This document shows positions 43,404 through 53,100 of a stretch of DNA of 64,000 bases, piece by piece. Location of the stretch: contig CBDHDM010000006.1 of the NCBI GenBank assembly GCA_965261315.1, positions 1 to 64,000 on the forward strand. Direction: 5' to 3'. This stretch comes from Endozoicomonas sp965261315. GTDB lineage: Bacteria > Pseudomonadota > Gammaproteobacteria > Pseudomonadales > Endozoicomonadaceae. A model generated the notes under the pieces. That model was not told the DNA's origin, did not search any database, and saw nothing but the letters and a program-made list of their open reading frames with translations. The position numbers and the translations under genes were made by a program. The stretch's first letter is position 1. Each line of letters opens with the position of its first letter.

Positions 43404-44786
43404 CTACCACGTTTTTATTCTTGTTCGCCAGAGCAGTAGGATTGTACAAAAACTATTGCCTAATATACCAGCCAGTAAACCACCCGTTGCGATTATTGAT
43501 TCAGGTGCCAGCCACTTCCAGAGGAAAAGACAGAGAAGCCCTGCAATACAGGGCAGGTAAAAGTGCAGTTTAGGGAGTCTGGGATAGAACAGTGCAACGA
43601 ACAGGGGGGGAAGCAAAGTTGGCCCCCAGGCTTCGAAAGTTCCCAGCAGTACATCCAGAATATCATTCACCTGCAGGGCAATAATGACAGCACCAGTCCC
43701 GATAACCACGGTGGCGATACGTCCCAGCATAAGTTGTTTCCGGTCTGACAAAGGGCTTGTTACCGCAGGCAGCATATCATTGGAAAAAGCAATGGCCGCG
43801 GTGTTCAGATAACTGTCACAAGAAGACATGATTGCCGCCAGTAAGCCTGATACGACAAACAGTTTAAGCCAGAATGGCAGTACACTCAGTAAGATGTTGA
43901 AGGTGTACTGACTTTCCTGGCCGGGCTTCAACAGATTGGCAATCAGGCCAATCAGGCCAATCAGGCCGCAAAGCAGAATAACGGCAAAAATAACCGCAGC
44001 GGTTAATTCCATTGCTTTGCTGGCATCTTGATGACTTCGTGCCATGGTTATCCGCTGGATGGATATTGGAATCAGGGCATCCCCGAACAGGAATCCAAAA
44101 AACACAATGAACAGCGTGGGTATTTGCCCGGTAAAACTGCTCTGGATGTTTTGTAAGCGTAATTGCTGATAGGTTGATTCGATGCCTCCAAGAAACCATA
44201 TCCCCCAAATGGTCAGTGCGATCAATGATAGCAGCAGGATGATTGCCTGGATGACATCAGTCGTAACGACAGAACGTACGCCACCCAGACTGCTGTAAAG
44301 AATGATACTGATGATCAGAAATGCTGCAACGGGGGTTTCCCAGCCGGGTATCAGCATGGTCACCACTCTCTGCATGGCAATCACCTGGGCTGTGACAATG
44401 CCCATACAGAATATCAGCCAGAGAGCTCCACTGATAAATCGAATGTCTTTTCCTCCATAGACGTTGCCAAGAATTTCACCGGATGAGAGGCAGTTCCGCC
44501 ATTGATAAATCCTTGGTGCCAGCCCTGCGGTTAACCATAGCTGAAATGCAAAACCGAGGCAGCCCAGTGGGTAAATCCACTCACCCTGATAGGCTTTCTC
44601 TGCATTCCCCATAATGACTCCGGCGCCAACACCGCTGGCGAGGATAGTGCAATAGATGGTCAGTGTGCCAAAGGCATCCCTGTCGAGGGCAAAGGTTGCA
44701 AAAATTCGAATGGATCTCAATTGATACAGACTGACCAGCAGGAATAGCAGGGGGGGAAGAAGGAGTAAAGTGATGGTCATGATCAT
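43404..44786 (-). CDS. sodium:solute symporter (SSF family)
   Basis: A 460-residue protein with about 12 membrane segments and the SSF core: ILASGVGAGVIMGNAEKAYQGEW, SSLGGVRSVVTTDVIQAIILL (family signature), FFGFLFGDALIPISIQRI, and SGLLAAIMSSCDSYLNTAAIAFSNDM with the Na-site serines. The substrate is not given by sequence. It is divergent from a sialidase-like gene with a shared 157-bp upstream region, so a sialic acid or other glycan sugar is plausible. A threefold 9-bp repeat inside the gene encodes GLIGLIGLI. Confidence 0.9.
   Translation of the reverse strand: MIMTITLLLLPPLLFLLVSLYQLRSIRIFATFALDRDAFGTLTIYCTILASGVGAGVIMGNAEKAYQGEWIYPLGCLGFAFQLWLTAGLAPRIYQWRNCLSSGEILGNVYGGKDIRFISGALWLIFCMGIVTAQVIAMQRVVTMLIPGWETPVAAFLIISIILYSSLGGVRSVVTTDVIQAIILLLSLIALTIWGIWFLGGIESTYQQLRLQNIQSSFTGQIPTLFIVFFGFLFGDALIPISIQRITMARSHQDASKAMELTAAVIFAVILLCGLIGLIGLIANLLKPGQESQYTFNILLSVLPFWLKLFVVSGLLAAIMSSCDSYLNTAAIAFSNDMLPAVTSPLSDRKQLMLGRIATVVIGTGAVIIALQVNDILDVLLGTFEAWGPTLLPPLFVALFYPRLPKLHFYLPCIAGLLCLFLWKWLAPESIIATGGLLAGILGNSFCTILLLWRTRIKTW
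43941..43967. repeat. three tandem 9-bp repeats inside the SSF symporter gene
   Basis: AATCAGGCC three times in a row, encoding (GLI)3 in a membrane helix on the minus strand. Copy-number change would lengthen or shorten the helix by three residues without a frameshift. Confidence 0.85.
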
Positions 44787-44943
44787 TGGTTTTATAAGAC
44801 TGATGATAAGGTTAATGGGGAGTCAGGCTAATGGTATTGGGTATTGGGCATTTGCCATTCAGAGTAGAGCGTCTATATAAAGACCTGTCGTATTTCAGAA
44901 AGTTTATCCGCAATCGATTTGAATATGCTTTGCTGCTTGAATA

Positions 44944-45990
44944 ATGATCGGCTTAATTCTTATGCTAATCAGATATATTGTCCTTCTTATTGTCCCGGCA
45001 ATGGCCTTCCCAATGACCCCTGCAAACGAAAATCTATTAAAAACACATAGCAAAGCGTATGTTGTATCAACAGATGACCTGCCCACTCGATCCTGTCATG
45101 CTGCAACCTTGGCGGAAGTTGCTCCGGGGCGGCTTATGGCAGCCTGGTTTGGAGGGAGTCAGGAAGGGCAGAGTGATGTACGTATATGGGGGGCGCATTA
45201 TCAGCAGGGACAGTGGAGCACGCCTGTACTGCTAACTGATTTCTCGTCTGGTACTGGTGGCGAGGCCCACTGGAATCCTGTGCTTTTTAATACTGAAAAA
45301 ATGCTTAACTTGCATTTTAAAATGGGCGAATCACCCAGGCTGTGGCGTGGTTTTTACATGACGTCCTCTGATCAGGGAAAGAGCTGGTCATCTGTCCAGT
45401 CTCACCAGGATGGCTTTCTTGGCCCTGTTCGAAATAAACCCGTTGTTTTGTCTGATGAGCGCCTGATTTACCCTTCCAGTACTGAACATCAAGGGTGGAA
45501 GGTTCATTTCGAGTTACAGCAACCTCAGGGGCCTCTGCGTGTTGATGTTCATGATCCGCAAATGCTTGGGGCCATTCAGCCAGCAATCCTAACTCACCCG
45601 GATGGCAGGATTCAGGCGCTTTGTCGAACACAGTCTGGTCTTATTGCAGAGACCTGGTCTTTGGATAACGGGCTTAGCTGGTCAGAGATGCAGCCAACCG
45701 GGCTGCCAAATCCGAACTCGGGTATTGATGCCATTACGCTTCGCAGTGGTAAGCATTTGTTAGTATACAATCCGGTGGTTGCCGGACGAACGCCTCTGGC
45801 GGTGGCCCTGAGTGATGATGGTATTGACTGGCAACAGGTGATGATACTTGAAGATGGAGATGGTGAGTTTTCTTACCCCGCGGTGATTGAGGGCTCTGAA
45901 GGTATTATTCATATTGTTTATACGTGGCAGAGAAAAGCCATTCGCCACGTTCAGCTATATGTGATTGGTGAGCAGGCGCAGCATCGGTAG
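44944..45990 (+). CDS. secreted sialidase/BNR-repeat protein
   Basis: A 348-residue protein with an N-terminal signal peptide (IGLILMLIRYIVLLIVPAMAFP). The rest is a six-blade propeller of the exo-alpha-sialidase (BNR_2) type: RSCHAATLAEVAPGRLMAAWFGGSQEGQSDVRIW, and Asp-box motifs SSDQGKSW, SLDNGLSW and the weaker SDDGIDW. GSGLLG-type turns such as GPVRNKPVVL are conserved in this subfamily. It may release sialic acid from host glycoconjugates; some relatives act on other sugars. Divergent from the SSF symporter, which may import the product. Confidence 0.8.
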   Translation: MIGLILMLIRYIVLLIVPAMAFPMTPANENLLKTHSKAYVVSTDDLPTRSCHAATLAEVAPGRLMAAWFGGSQEGQSDVRIWGAHYQQGQWSTPVLLTDFSSGTGGEAHWNPVLFNTEKMLNLHFKMGESPRLWRGFYMTSSDQGKSWSSVQSHQDGFLGPVRNKPVVLSDERLIYPSSTEHQGWKVHFELQQPQGPLRVDVHDPQMLGAIQPAILTHPDGRIQALCRTQSGLIAETWSLDNGLSWSEMQPTGLPNPNSGIDAITLRSGKHLLVYNPVVAGRTPLAVALSDDGIDWQQVMILEDGDGEFSYPAVIEGSEGIIHIVYTWQRKAIRHVQLYVIGEQAQHR

Positions 45991-46046
45991 ATCAAGTATT
46001 GATGACTCAAGCTCAAAAACAAGAATCTGTAGGTTAAGGGAGTGTT

Positions 46047-46517
46047 ATGACCCCTCGTCCGGATATACAGTCAAACCCGTTCTATATTGCTCATGGTCAT
46101 CTGGTTTTTCAGAATTTTGCCAGCCTTACCGGAAAGCCATTGCTGACTTCAGAGTCTGATAAGGAGATCATCAGTGCTATTGATCAAGCGCCTTTTGCAT
46201 TGGTTTCCCATGGGGCTGGTGATGCCCCAATTTTTAATTATGGAAATCAGATTGCCCTGGCATTGTTTGAAATGGAATGGGAAGACTTTACCGCCTTACC
46301 TTCCAGAAAGTCTGCAGAGCCACTGCATCGGGATGAGCGGCAAAGGCTATTACAGGAAGTCGCTACCAAAGGTTATATCGATAACTATTCAGGTGTCCGT
46401 ATTTCCTCTTCGGGGAAGCGTTTTCTCATTGAAAATGCCATTGTCTGGAACCTGATTGATCTGGATGGAGATATCCATGGTCAGGCGGCTATGTTCAATA
46501 ATTGGCAGTTTTTGTAA
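46047..46517 (+). CDS. MEKHLA domain protein
   Basis: A 156-residue PAS-like protein made of a single MEKHLA domain: FALVSHGAGDAPIFNYGNQIALALFEMEWEDFTALPSRKSAEP, RDERQRLLQEVATKGYIDNYSGVRISSSGKRFLIENAIVWNLID, GQAAMFNNWQFL. These blocks run through almost the whole length. The domain is named after plant HD-Zip proteins; in bacteria the ligand is unknown. GGGAG precedes the ATG. Stands alone. Confidence 0.92.
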   Translation: MTPRPDIQSNPFYIAHGHLVFQNFASLTGKPLLTSESDKEIISAIDQAPFALVSHGAGDAPIFNYGNQIALALFEMEWEDFTALPSRKSAEPLHRDERQRLLQEVATKGYIDNYSGVRISSSGKRFLIENAIVWNLIDLDGDIHGQAAMFNNWQFL

Positions 46518-46710
46518 TGGTATAGCTTAAGGTTTGTGGTCATAAGCTTGCTGACTCAGCTTAAACTTATGTCAGACATAGCCTGACTCTTCGAAAAATG
46601 AGTCTACATTTTAGTATGTCAGTTCGGGGGATAAATGTTTGTTAACCCGATCTGAATGGCTCAGCTTGGAACCAGGCTGGGAGATGCCTTCATTTTTCTG
46701 GAGTTTGATT

Positions 46711-47019
46711 ATGAAAAAGTCGCTCATTCTGTTATCTGGGGTGCTCATGTCTGCCGGAGTACTGGCTGTCGGGGCACTTCCTCCGAAGTATCAGAATATT
46801 AAAGATGTGAAGGCCATGCTTGAGGTTGTTGAGAGTAACGATCTTATGGCTTCAGGGCTTCAATCAATCAATATTGAAGAAGGCGTGGTTTATTTTCGTG
46901 ATGAATGTCGGGCAGTTTTTCGTCGCGAGAGCTCACAGGAAGATCAACCGCATGGTTTTGTAGGTCCTGCTGCACCTTTAGTACTGGATCATATTGAATG
47001 CGGCAGACAAACGCCCTAG
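46711..47019 (+). CDS. small secreted hypothetical protein
   Basis: From ATG 46711 (GGAG upstream), 102 residues with a clear signal peptide KKSLILLSGVLMSAGVLAVGA. The mature part (PPKYQNIKDVKAMLEVVESND..., DECRAVFRRESS, DHIECGRQTP) contains two Cys that may pair in the periplasm. The longer frame from 46639 lacks a ribosome site. Family not recognised. Confidence 0.7.
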   Translation: MKKSLILLSGVLMSAGVLAVGALPPKYQNIKDVKAMLEVVESNDLMASGLQSINIEEGVVYFRDECRAVFRRESSQEDQPHGFVGPAAPLVLDHIECGRQTP

Positions 47020-47144
47020 CAATCCGCTGTCTATTGCCAAGCACTGTGTTTTTAAATAGTTTTTATACTATTTCATGGGGATTTATCATATTCAGGCTAA
47101 GCTCTTAGAAAATCATCTGACAGGTATTCCCTGAGGTTTTTTTC

Positions 47145-47807
47145 ATGGAGCTTAATGAGATACGTTCCCGGCTGGCCAACCTGAGTACTGCTCACCTTGC
47201 CGATGCGGATAAGCGCCTGAGAGTCATCAGCTCGGCAATACGGCCAGTGCAGTCAGGCCTTAAGCTGATAGGCTGTGCTTATACCGTAAACTGTCATAAT
47301 GATTTCCTCACTGTTATTAAATCCATTCATGACGCACAAGTTGGTGATGTCATTGTTATTGAAACACAGGGCAGTCGACAGGCTGTTGCCGGAGAGTTAT
47401 TTGTCACTGAGGCCATGCGTAAGGAGATTGCTGGCTTTGTCATTGATGGCGCTGTTCGTGACACTGCTGCCGTAAGGAAAACAAACCTCCCTGTTTATGC
47501 GCACTCTATTACCCCTATGTCTGGGACATCAAAAAGGGCATTTCATACCCAGGTCATTGTTGAGTGTGGTGGGGTAACCGTTCACCCCGGTGAGATAGTT
47601 TTTGGTGATGATGATGGCTTGCTGATTTTATCCCTGGAAGAAGCGGTACGTCTGATTCCTGTTGCAGAAGATATCAAGGCCAAAGAAGAGTTGGTTCTTG
47701 CCAGGGTGCAGGATGGTGATTCGTTGTGTGACCTGATCAATTTTGACGAGCATTGGCGAAAAATCGAGGCTGGTGAACAAAGCGAACTTGCTTTTCTGGT
47801 TAACTGA
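47145..47807 (+). CDS. RraA-like / HMG-aldolase-type protein
   Basis: A 220-residue RraA-fold protein: LSTAHLADADKRLRVISSAIRPVQSGLKLIGCAYTV, VGDVIVIETQGSRQAVAGELFVTEAMRKEIAGFVIDGAVRDTAAVRKTNLPVYAHSITP, VTVHPGEIVFGDDDGLLIL. G-E-L-x-x-x-x-A, D-G-x-x-R-D and G-D-x-D-G are the metal and substrate motifs of 4-hydroxy-4-methyl-2-oxoglutarate aldolases and RraA. In E. coli RraA inhibits RNase E; many relatives are aldolases or oxaloacetate decarboxylases. The sequence alone does not decide. Confidence 0.88.
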   Translation: MELNEIRSRLANLSTAHLADADKRLRVISSAIRPVQSGLKLIGCAYTVNCHNDFLTVIKSIHDAQVGDVIVIETQGSRQAVAGELFVTEAMRKEIAGFVIDGAVRDTAAVRKTNLPVYAHSITPMSGTSKRAFHTQVIVECGGVTVHPGEIVFGDDDGLLILSLEEAVRLIPVAEDIKAKEELVLARVQDGDSLCDLINFDEHWRKIEAGEQSELAFLVN

Positions 47808-47963
47808 GGATGGCGTGGAAATACTGATCAAATGTTGCCCAAAGTGCCGCCTGATATTGTTTTTTATTTTTATGCTCTTCCAGTCCAAAGTTACCTTATT
47901 CACTTTGTTTTTTCATTTCAATCGGAGTTTAAGCTGGAAGAGTTGCATACAGGGACATGCAAA

Positions 47964-48326
47964 ATGACAATAAAAAAAACATCCATTTCTCGATGCTATA
48001 AATCTACCTTCCATTCTCTGTCTGCCTATACTGGGTTGCTTGGCCTTTCTCTTGCACTGGCAGGTTGCAGTGGTAGCGATCCAGGCGTAGTTTTGGGTGA
48101 AATTCCGATCATGTCTGATAATGACACCGTACAGAATGCGTATGAGCGCTGTGTTCGTGAAACTCAGGAAGAGCTTGTGAAAGACAATCCGGGCACTTCG
48201 GATGATATTTTGACCATTATGTACTCAGGTGCACTGCAAACCTGTGAGTCAGCAGTGGTCATTACCTGTGATAAAGGGTTGGAAACGGACTCCTGTAAGA
48301 TCATTCTCGATATTTATAAATCCTGA
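47964..48326 (+). CDS. small lipoprotein
   Basis: From ATG 47964 the product has 120 residues. The signal ends in the lipobox SLALAGC, so it is a lipoprotein. The mature part contains four Cys (YERCVRETQ, ALQTCES, VITCDKG, DSCKIIL), probably two disulfides. The open frame extends to 47832, but its first 44 residues precede the signal peptide and are unlikely to be translated. Family not recognised. Confidence 0.75.
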   Translation: MTIKKTSISRCYKSTFHSLSAYTGLLGLSLALAGCSGSDPGVVLGEIPIMSDNDTVQNAYERCVRETQEELVKDNPGTSDDILTIMYSGALQTCESAVVITCDKGLETDSCKIILDIYKS

Positions 48327-48340
48327 TCAGTTAGCGGCGC

Positions 48341-48500
48341 TACCCCCCAAAGAATTTGAAGGTGCAGGTAGCGGCAAGAGAGTGAAGCCTTTTATGCCCT
48401 CGGGTATCGGGAGCTTAGATCAACTAAGTGGCCGGGTGGATCTGGCATTCCAGTGAGTGAGCCCAGGTCACAACCCTGAACCTTCAAAGGTGAGGGTATA
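48341..48500. repeat. degenerate MITE-like repeat, related to 63401-63528
   Basis: Shares blocks in the same order with the 63401 copy: CCCAAAGAATTTGAAG, GCGGCAAGAG-GTGAAG, ACTAAGTGGCCGGG, and CCTTCAAAGG-TGA-GGGTATA at the right end (48494-48500). The left end is degraded (TACCCCCC instead of TATACCC) and the middle is about 30 bp longer. Confidence 0.65.
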
Positions 48501-48523
48501 ATCAGGGCGGTCTAATGGTGAGC

Positions 48524-49846
48524 TTACACTTGTATTTTACTCCATCGCCGTGAACGCCAGACGGCCAGAAAGCTGACTGAGGTAATTATTCGCTGAAGAG
48601 TAGGCACAGCCCAGACAGCCGTCAGTCCAAAGCCAAGAATAGGGCCTATAAGCCAGCAGAGTGGTAGCAGGATGAGCCATTGGGCTACGAATCGGATGCA
48701 GAGAACCGTTCGGTTTGCTCCTGCTCCAAGCAAGGCCTGAACAAATACCAGAGATGGGGCATCCAGAACGACGCCAATACCTGTCAATTGCAATGGTATG
48801 ACGCCCATTGTCAGTAGTGCAGGGTCGTGGAGAAACAGAGAAAGCACTGCTTTTGGAAGAAAAATTAAAGGCAGGCTCAGTACCAGTAAGACAGCACTTG
48901 CCGTGTACATAACCTCCTGCCCCCAGCGCCAGGCAACCTCTGGCTCTCGGGCTCCAAGGCTTTGGCTGACTAGCGTATTGGCCGCCATGCCTAACCCAAG
49001 GCCAGGCAGTACAAGCATCAGCGAGATGTTGAGTAGCACATGGGTAATGGCCATTTCACTGATACCCAGTTGGGCGACAATGACAAAAAGCATCATCATG
49101 CCCAGGGCAAACAACGTTTGCTGCAGGGAGTCAGGGATTGCCAGGAAAACAAGACGCTTTAATGCAGCCCAGTTTTTCCAGCGGGTCAGAAAACCGTATT
49201 TTCTAGCTCGCTTATTGAGAATCCAGAGGTTGAGAAAGGCACCCAGGTACATGGATAGGAAGGTACCCAGGGCTGCTCCCTTAACTCCCATGGCTGGCAG
49301 GCCAAGCTTCCCATAGATCAATAGATAACTGAGAATAATATTACATATATGGGTGCATACGAGCAGTTTAAGAAAACCTTTTGGTTCACCAATGCCATTC
49401 CAGAATCCACGGAATGAAAGGTTCATTGCTGCAGCAGTGAGCGCCATGACCCTTATCTGAAAATAGTTAGTTGCTTCTCCTTTAAAGGTTGGGGAGTTTT
49501 GCGCAAATAACTCCAGTAACCAGGGTGCAGCAATCATCAGGATCATGCTGAGCGGCATTGCAAAGCAAAAAGCGATGATAAGCCCATGGTTAGTCGGCAT
49601 AGCACATTCATCAAGACGACCGGCACCAACACGGCGCGCAACCTGAGCCTGAATAGCAGCAGAAAGTCCGGTCATCAGGGATAGAACTACAAAATTGGCA
49701 TAGCTGCCGGCACCGACGGCTGCAAGGGCATTTTCTCCCAATGGCCCCACCAGGGCAGCATCCACCAGATTAATCATGCTCTGGGAGAGCATGGCCAACA
49801 TGATGGGGAATCCTAACTGAAGTATTGTGGCAAGCCTTTGCTTCAA
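48524..49846 (-). CDS. MATE family multidrug/sodium antiporter
   Basis: A 440-residue, twelve-helix protein of the NorM-type MATE family: LGFPIMLAMLSQSMINLVDAALVGPLGENALAAVGAGSYANFV at the N terminus, the related second half IPDSLQQTLFALGMMMLFVIVAQLG and GLGLGMAANTLVSQSLGAREPEVAWRWG. It exports cationic compounds using Na+ or H+. A run of 12 C lies 99 bases upstream of its start, in the promoter region. Confidence 0.93.
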   Translation of the reverse strand: MKQRLATILQLGFPIMLAMLSQSMINLVDAALVGPLGENALAAVGAGSYANFVVLSLMTGLSAAIQAQVARRVGAGRLDECAMPTNHGLIIAFCFAMPLSMILMIAAPWLLELFAQNSPTFKGEATNYFQIRVMALTAAAMNLSFRGFWNGIGEPKGFLKLLVCTHICNIILSYLLIYGKLGLPAMGVKGAALGTFLSMYLGAFLNLWILNKRARKYGFLTRWKNWAALKRLVFLAIPDSLQQTLFALGMMMLFVIVAQLGISEMAITHVLLNISLMLVLPGLGLGMAANTLVSQSLGAREPEVAWRWGQEVMYTASAVLLVLSLPLIFLPKAVLSLFLHDPALLTMGVIPLQLTGIGVVLDAPSLVFVQALLGAGANRTVLCIRFVAQWLILLPLCWLIGPILGFGLTAVWAVPTLQRIITSVSFLAVWRSRRWSKIQV

Positions 49847-49944
49847 ACTGACTCCATCATTTCTAACAGTTTTAAATCGCAGATAAGCGCACAGAAAAAT
49901 AAAATTGGGTATTCATTCAGGGGCTGGTCTCATGGCTAATTCTG

Positions 49945-49956
49945 CCCCCCCCCCCC
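49945..49956. repeat. 12-C homopolymer tract upstream of the MATE gene
   Basis: Twelve consecutive C on the plus strand (G on the MATE coding strand), 99-110 bases before the MATE start. It is the longest homopolymer I see in the window. Tracts of this length slip often during replication. Confidence 0.9.
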
Positions 49957-50132
49957 TAATAGCAGTACGCTATTTTCATCATGAATAGCAAGAATTGTAT
50001 GCATTATTATCAGGTTTTGTCCGTGAGTTAACGGTATTTTTCCGAAAATACAAACAGGTATGAGTGAAAAGTACGACGTAGATTGAGCTATTAAGTGACT
50101 AAGAAGCCTGATAAAGGTGGCATTTATACAGT

Positions 50133-50159
50133 AGAAAGGGGCTTTTAAGCCCCCTTTCT
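50133..50159 (-). terminator. hairpin after metH
   Basis: AGAAAGGGGC (50133-50142) pairs with GCCCCCTTTCT (50149-50159) with one bulged base. It begins a few bases after the metH stop. No long T run follows on the minus strand, so termination may be weak. Confidence 0.55.
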
Positions 50160-50162
50160 GGA

Positions 50163-53100
50163 TCAATCTGCGAGGTTGGGGCGAAGCCAGCGTTCAGCTT
50201 CTTCCAGTGACCAGCCTTTTCGTTCGGCATAGGCTTCCAGCTGATCTTTATCGATTTTACCCAGGCCAAAATACTTTGCTTCCGGGTGAGAAAAGTACCA
50301 GCCGCTGACACTGGCTGCGGGCATCATGGCGAAGTGTTCGGTGAGTGAAACACCTGCATTTTCTTCACCACTTAGCAGAGTGAATAACGTTGCTTTTTCG
50401 GTATGATCCGGGCAAGCGGGGTAGCCGGGTGCTGGGCGAATACCGGTGTATTTCTCTTTAATCAGCTCGTCATTACTGAACTGTTCATTCGATGCATAAG
50501 CCCAGTATTCTTTCCTGACTCTCTCGTGCATGCATTCGGCAAAGGCTTCGGCCAGACGATCCGCCAAGGCTTTAACCATAATGCTGTTGTAGTCATCACC
50601 CGCATTCTCATACGCTTTGGCCAGTTTTTCAGCACCAATACCGGCAGTGGTGATAAAGCCTCCGACGTAGTCTGGCAGGCCCGATGATTCCGGAGCCACA
50701 AAATCGGACAGGCTGTAGTTGGGTTTGTCTTCCGGTTTTGGAGCCTGCTGACGAAGGTGGTGCAGCAGTGCTTTGACATCCGTTCGGGCTTCGTCGGTGT
50801 AGAGGATGATATCGTCATGATTGACCTGGTTAGCGGGCCAGAAACCGATAGCGGCTCTGGCGCTGATCAGTTTTTCACTGATCAGCTTATCCAGCATTTG
50901 CCGGGCATCATCATAGAGGCTGGTGGCTGCTTCTCCCACGACTTCATCTTTTAGAATGGCCGGGAATTTACCCGCCAGATCCCAGGTGATAAAGAACGGA
51001 GTCCAGTCAATGTAATTGACGAGATCTGCCAGAGGATAGTCTGCAAAGACTTTTACACCCGTAAAGGCTGGCTTTGGTGGTTCATAGCTTTTCCAGTTGG
51101 GCTTGAAGGCATTATCCACGGCTTCCGCATAGGTCAACAACGCTCGTTTATTGTTTCGCTTTTCATGACGGATACGAATTTTCTCATACTCTGTACGGGT
51201 TTCTTCGACCAGCGCTGGTTTGAGCGTATCGCTCATCAGGCGGGTCGAGATGCCCACGCTACGGGATGCATCGGTAACGTAGATGGCCAGATTGTCTTGA
51301 AATTTTGGTTCGATTTTAACGGCCGTATGGGCCCTGGACGTGGTCGCTCCGCCAATCATTAAAGGCAGGTTGATGCCCTGGCGTTGCATTTCACTGGCCA
51401 CATGGACCATTTCATCAAGTGATGGGGTAATCAGACCACTGAGACCAATAATGTCAACGTTTTCTTCAATGGCCGTTTTCAGAATGGTTTCACAGGGCAC
51501 CATAACACCAAGGTCAATCACCTCGAAGTTGTTACAGGCCAGGACGACACCAACAATATTTTTACCGATATCATGAACGTCGCCCTTGACCGTAGCCATC
51601 AGGATTTTGCCATTCGAACGTGCACTCTCGCCTTTCTCTTCTTCAGCTCTTTGTTTTTCAATAAAGGGCACAAGGTGGGAAACGGCCTGTTTCATAACCC
51701 GGGCGCTTTTCACCACTTGGGGTAAGAACATTTTTCCTGCGCTGAACAGGTCACCGACTACGTTCATACCATCCATCAAAGGGCCTTCAATCACCTCAAT
51801 GGGACGGCTGGCTTCAATACGTGCAGCTTCAGCATCTTCAATAATATAAGTGGTAATGCCTTTGACCAGTGCGTGCTCAAGTCTTTTGTTCACCGGCCAT
51901 TCGCGCCAGGCAAGATCCTCTGCCTTTTTTTCGGCTGTGCCGCCTGCACGGTAATTTTCTGCAATGGCAAGCAACGCTTCGGTCGCATCGTTGGAACGGT
52001 TGAGAATAACGTCCTCAACCTTATCCCTGAGCTCTTTGGGAATCTCTTCGTATATTTCCAGCTGGCCAGCATTAACAATGCCCATGGTCAGCCCGGTTTT
52101 AATGGCGTGATAAAGAAAGACGGCATGAATCGCTTCCCGGACCGGATTATTGCCCCGGAAAGAGAAGGAGACATTACTGACACCACCAGAGCTCATGGCA
52201 TGAGGGAGGTTGTCACGGATGAATTGAACCGCATTGATGAAATCTACGGCGTAATTGTTGTGTTCATCAATACCCGTAGCGACTGCAAAGATATTAGGGT
52301 CAAAGATAATATCCTGAGGTGGGAATCCAATGTCGTTCACCAGGATGTCGTACGAACGCTGACAGATTTCAATCTTTCGGGCCTCGGTATCAGCCTGGCC
52401 TTGTTCATCGAATGCCATGACCACAACGGCCGCACCGTAGTTTCGACAAAGACGTGCCTGCCTGCGGAAGGTTTCTTCGCCTTCCTTAAGGCTGATGGAG
52501 TTCACAATACCTTTGCCCTGAATGCATTGCAGGCCAGATTCAATGACTTCCCATTTAGATGAGTCGACCATCACCGGCACCTTGGAGATGTCAGGCTCTG
52601 ATGCGACCAGATTTAGGAATGTGACCATGGCGCTTTTGGCATCGAGCATCCCTTCATCCATATTGATGTCGATGACCTGGGCACCGTTTTCTACCTGATC
52701 TCGCGCGACGTCCAGGGCGGTATCGTAATCTTCTTCAATAATCAGGCGTTTGAATCGTGCCGAGCCGGTCACATTGCACCGTTCACCCACATTGATGAAC
52801 AGAGAGTTGTTGTCGATGTTGAAGGGCTCCAGACCACTCAAACGACAGGCGACAGGAATTTCAGGAATCTTGCGGTGGGTAATATTGGCTACTCGGTCGG
52901 CAATTGCCTTGATATGGGCTGGCGATGTACCACAGCAGCCACCGATAATATTGACCAGTCCTGCCTGAGCAAACTCCGCAACAATCTCAGCCATCTCTTC
53001 AGGCGTCTGATCATACTCACCAAATGCATTGGGTAGTCCGGCATTGGGGTGTGCGCTGATCCAGGTGCCTGCACAATTCGACAGCTCTTCCAGATAGGGA

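Larger units (their letters stand above)
49847..50162. other. 316-base region between metH and the MATE gene
   Basis: Holds the MATE promoter with the 12-C tract and, at its metH end, the metH terminator hairpin. A frame across 49936-50166 on the minus strand translates the tract as GGGG and has no other support, so no gene is called. Confidence 0.5.

Noticed and set aside
49936..50166. 76-codon frame over the 12-C tract
   Set aside because: Codons derive from the metH terminator and the homopolymer; no ribosome site and no protein character.
51873..52562. 229-codon open frame opposite metH
   Set aside because: Antisense shadow of a highly conserved gene, without ribosome site or recognisable product.
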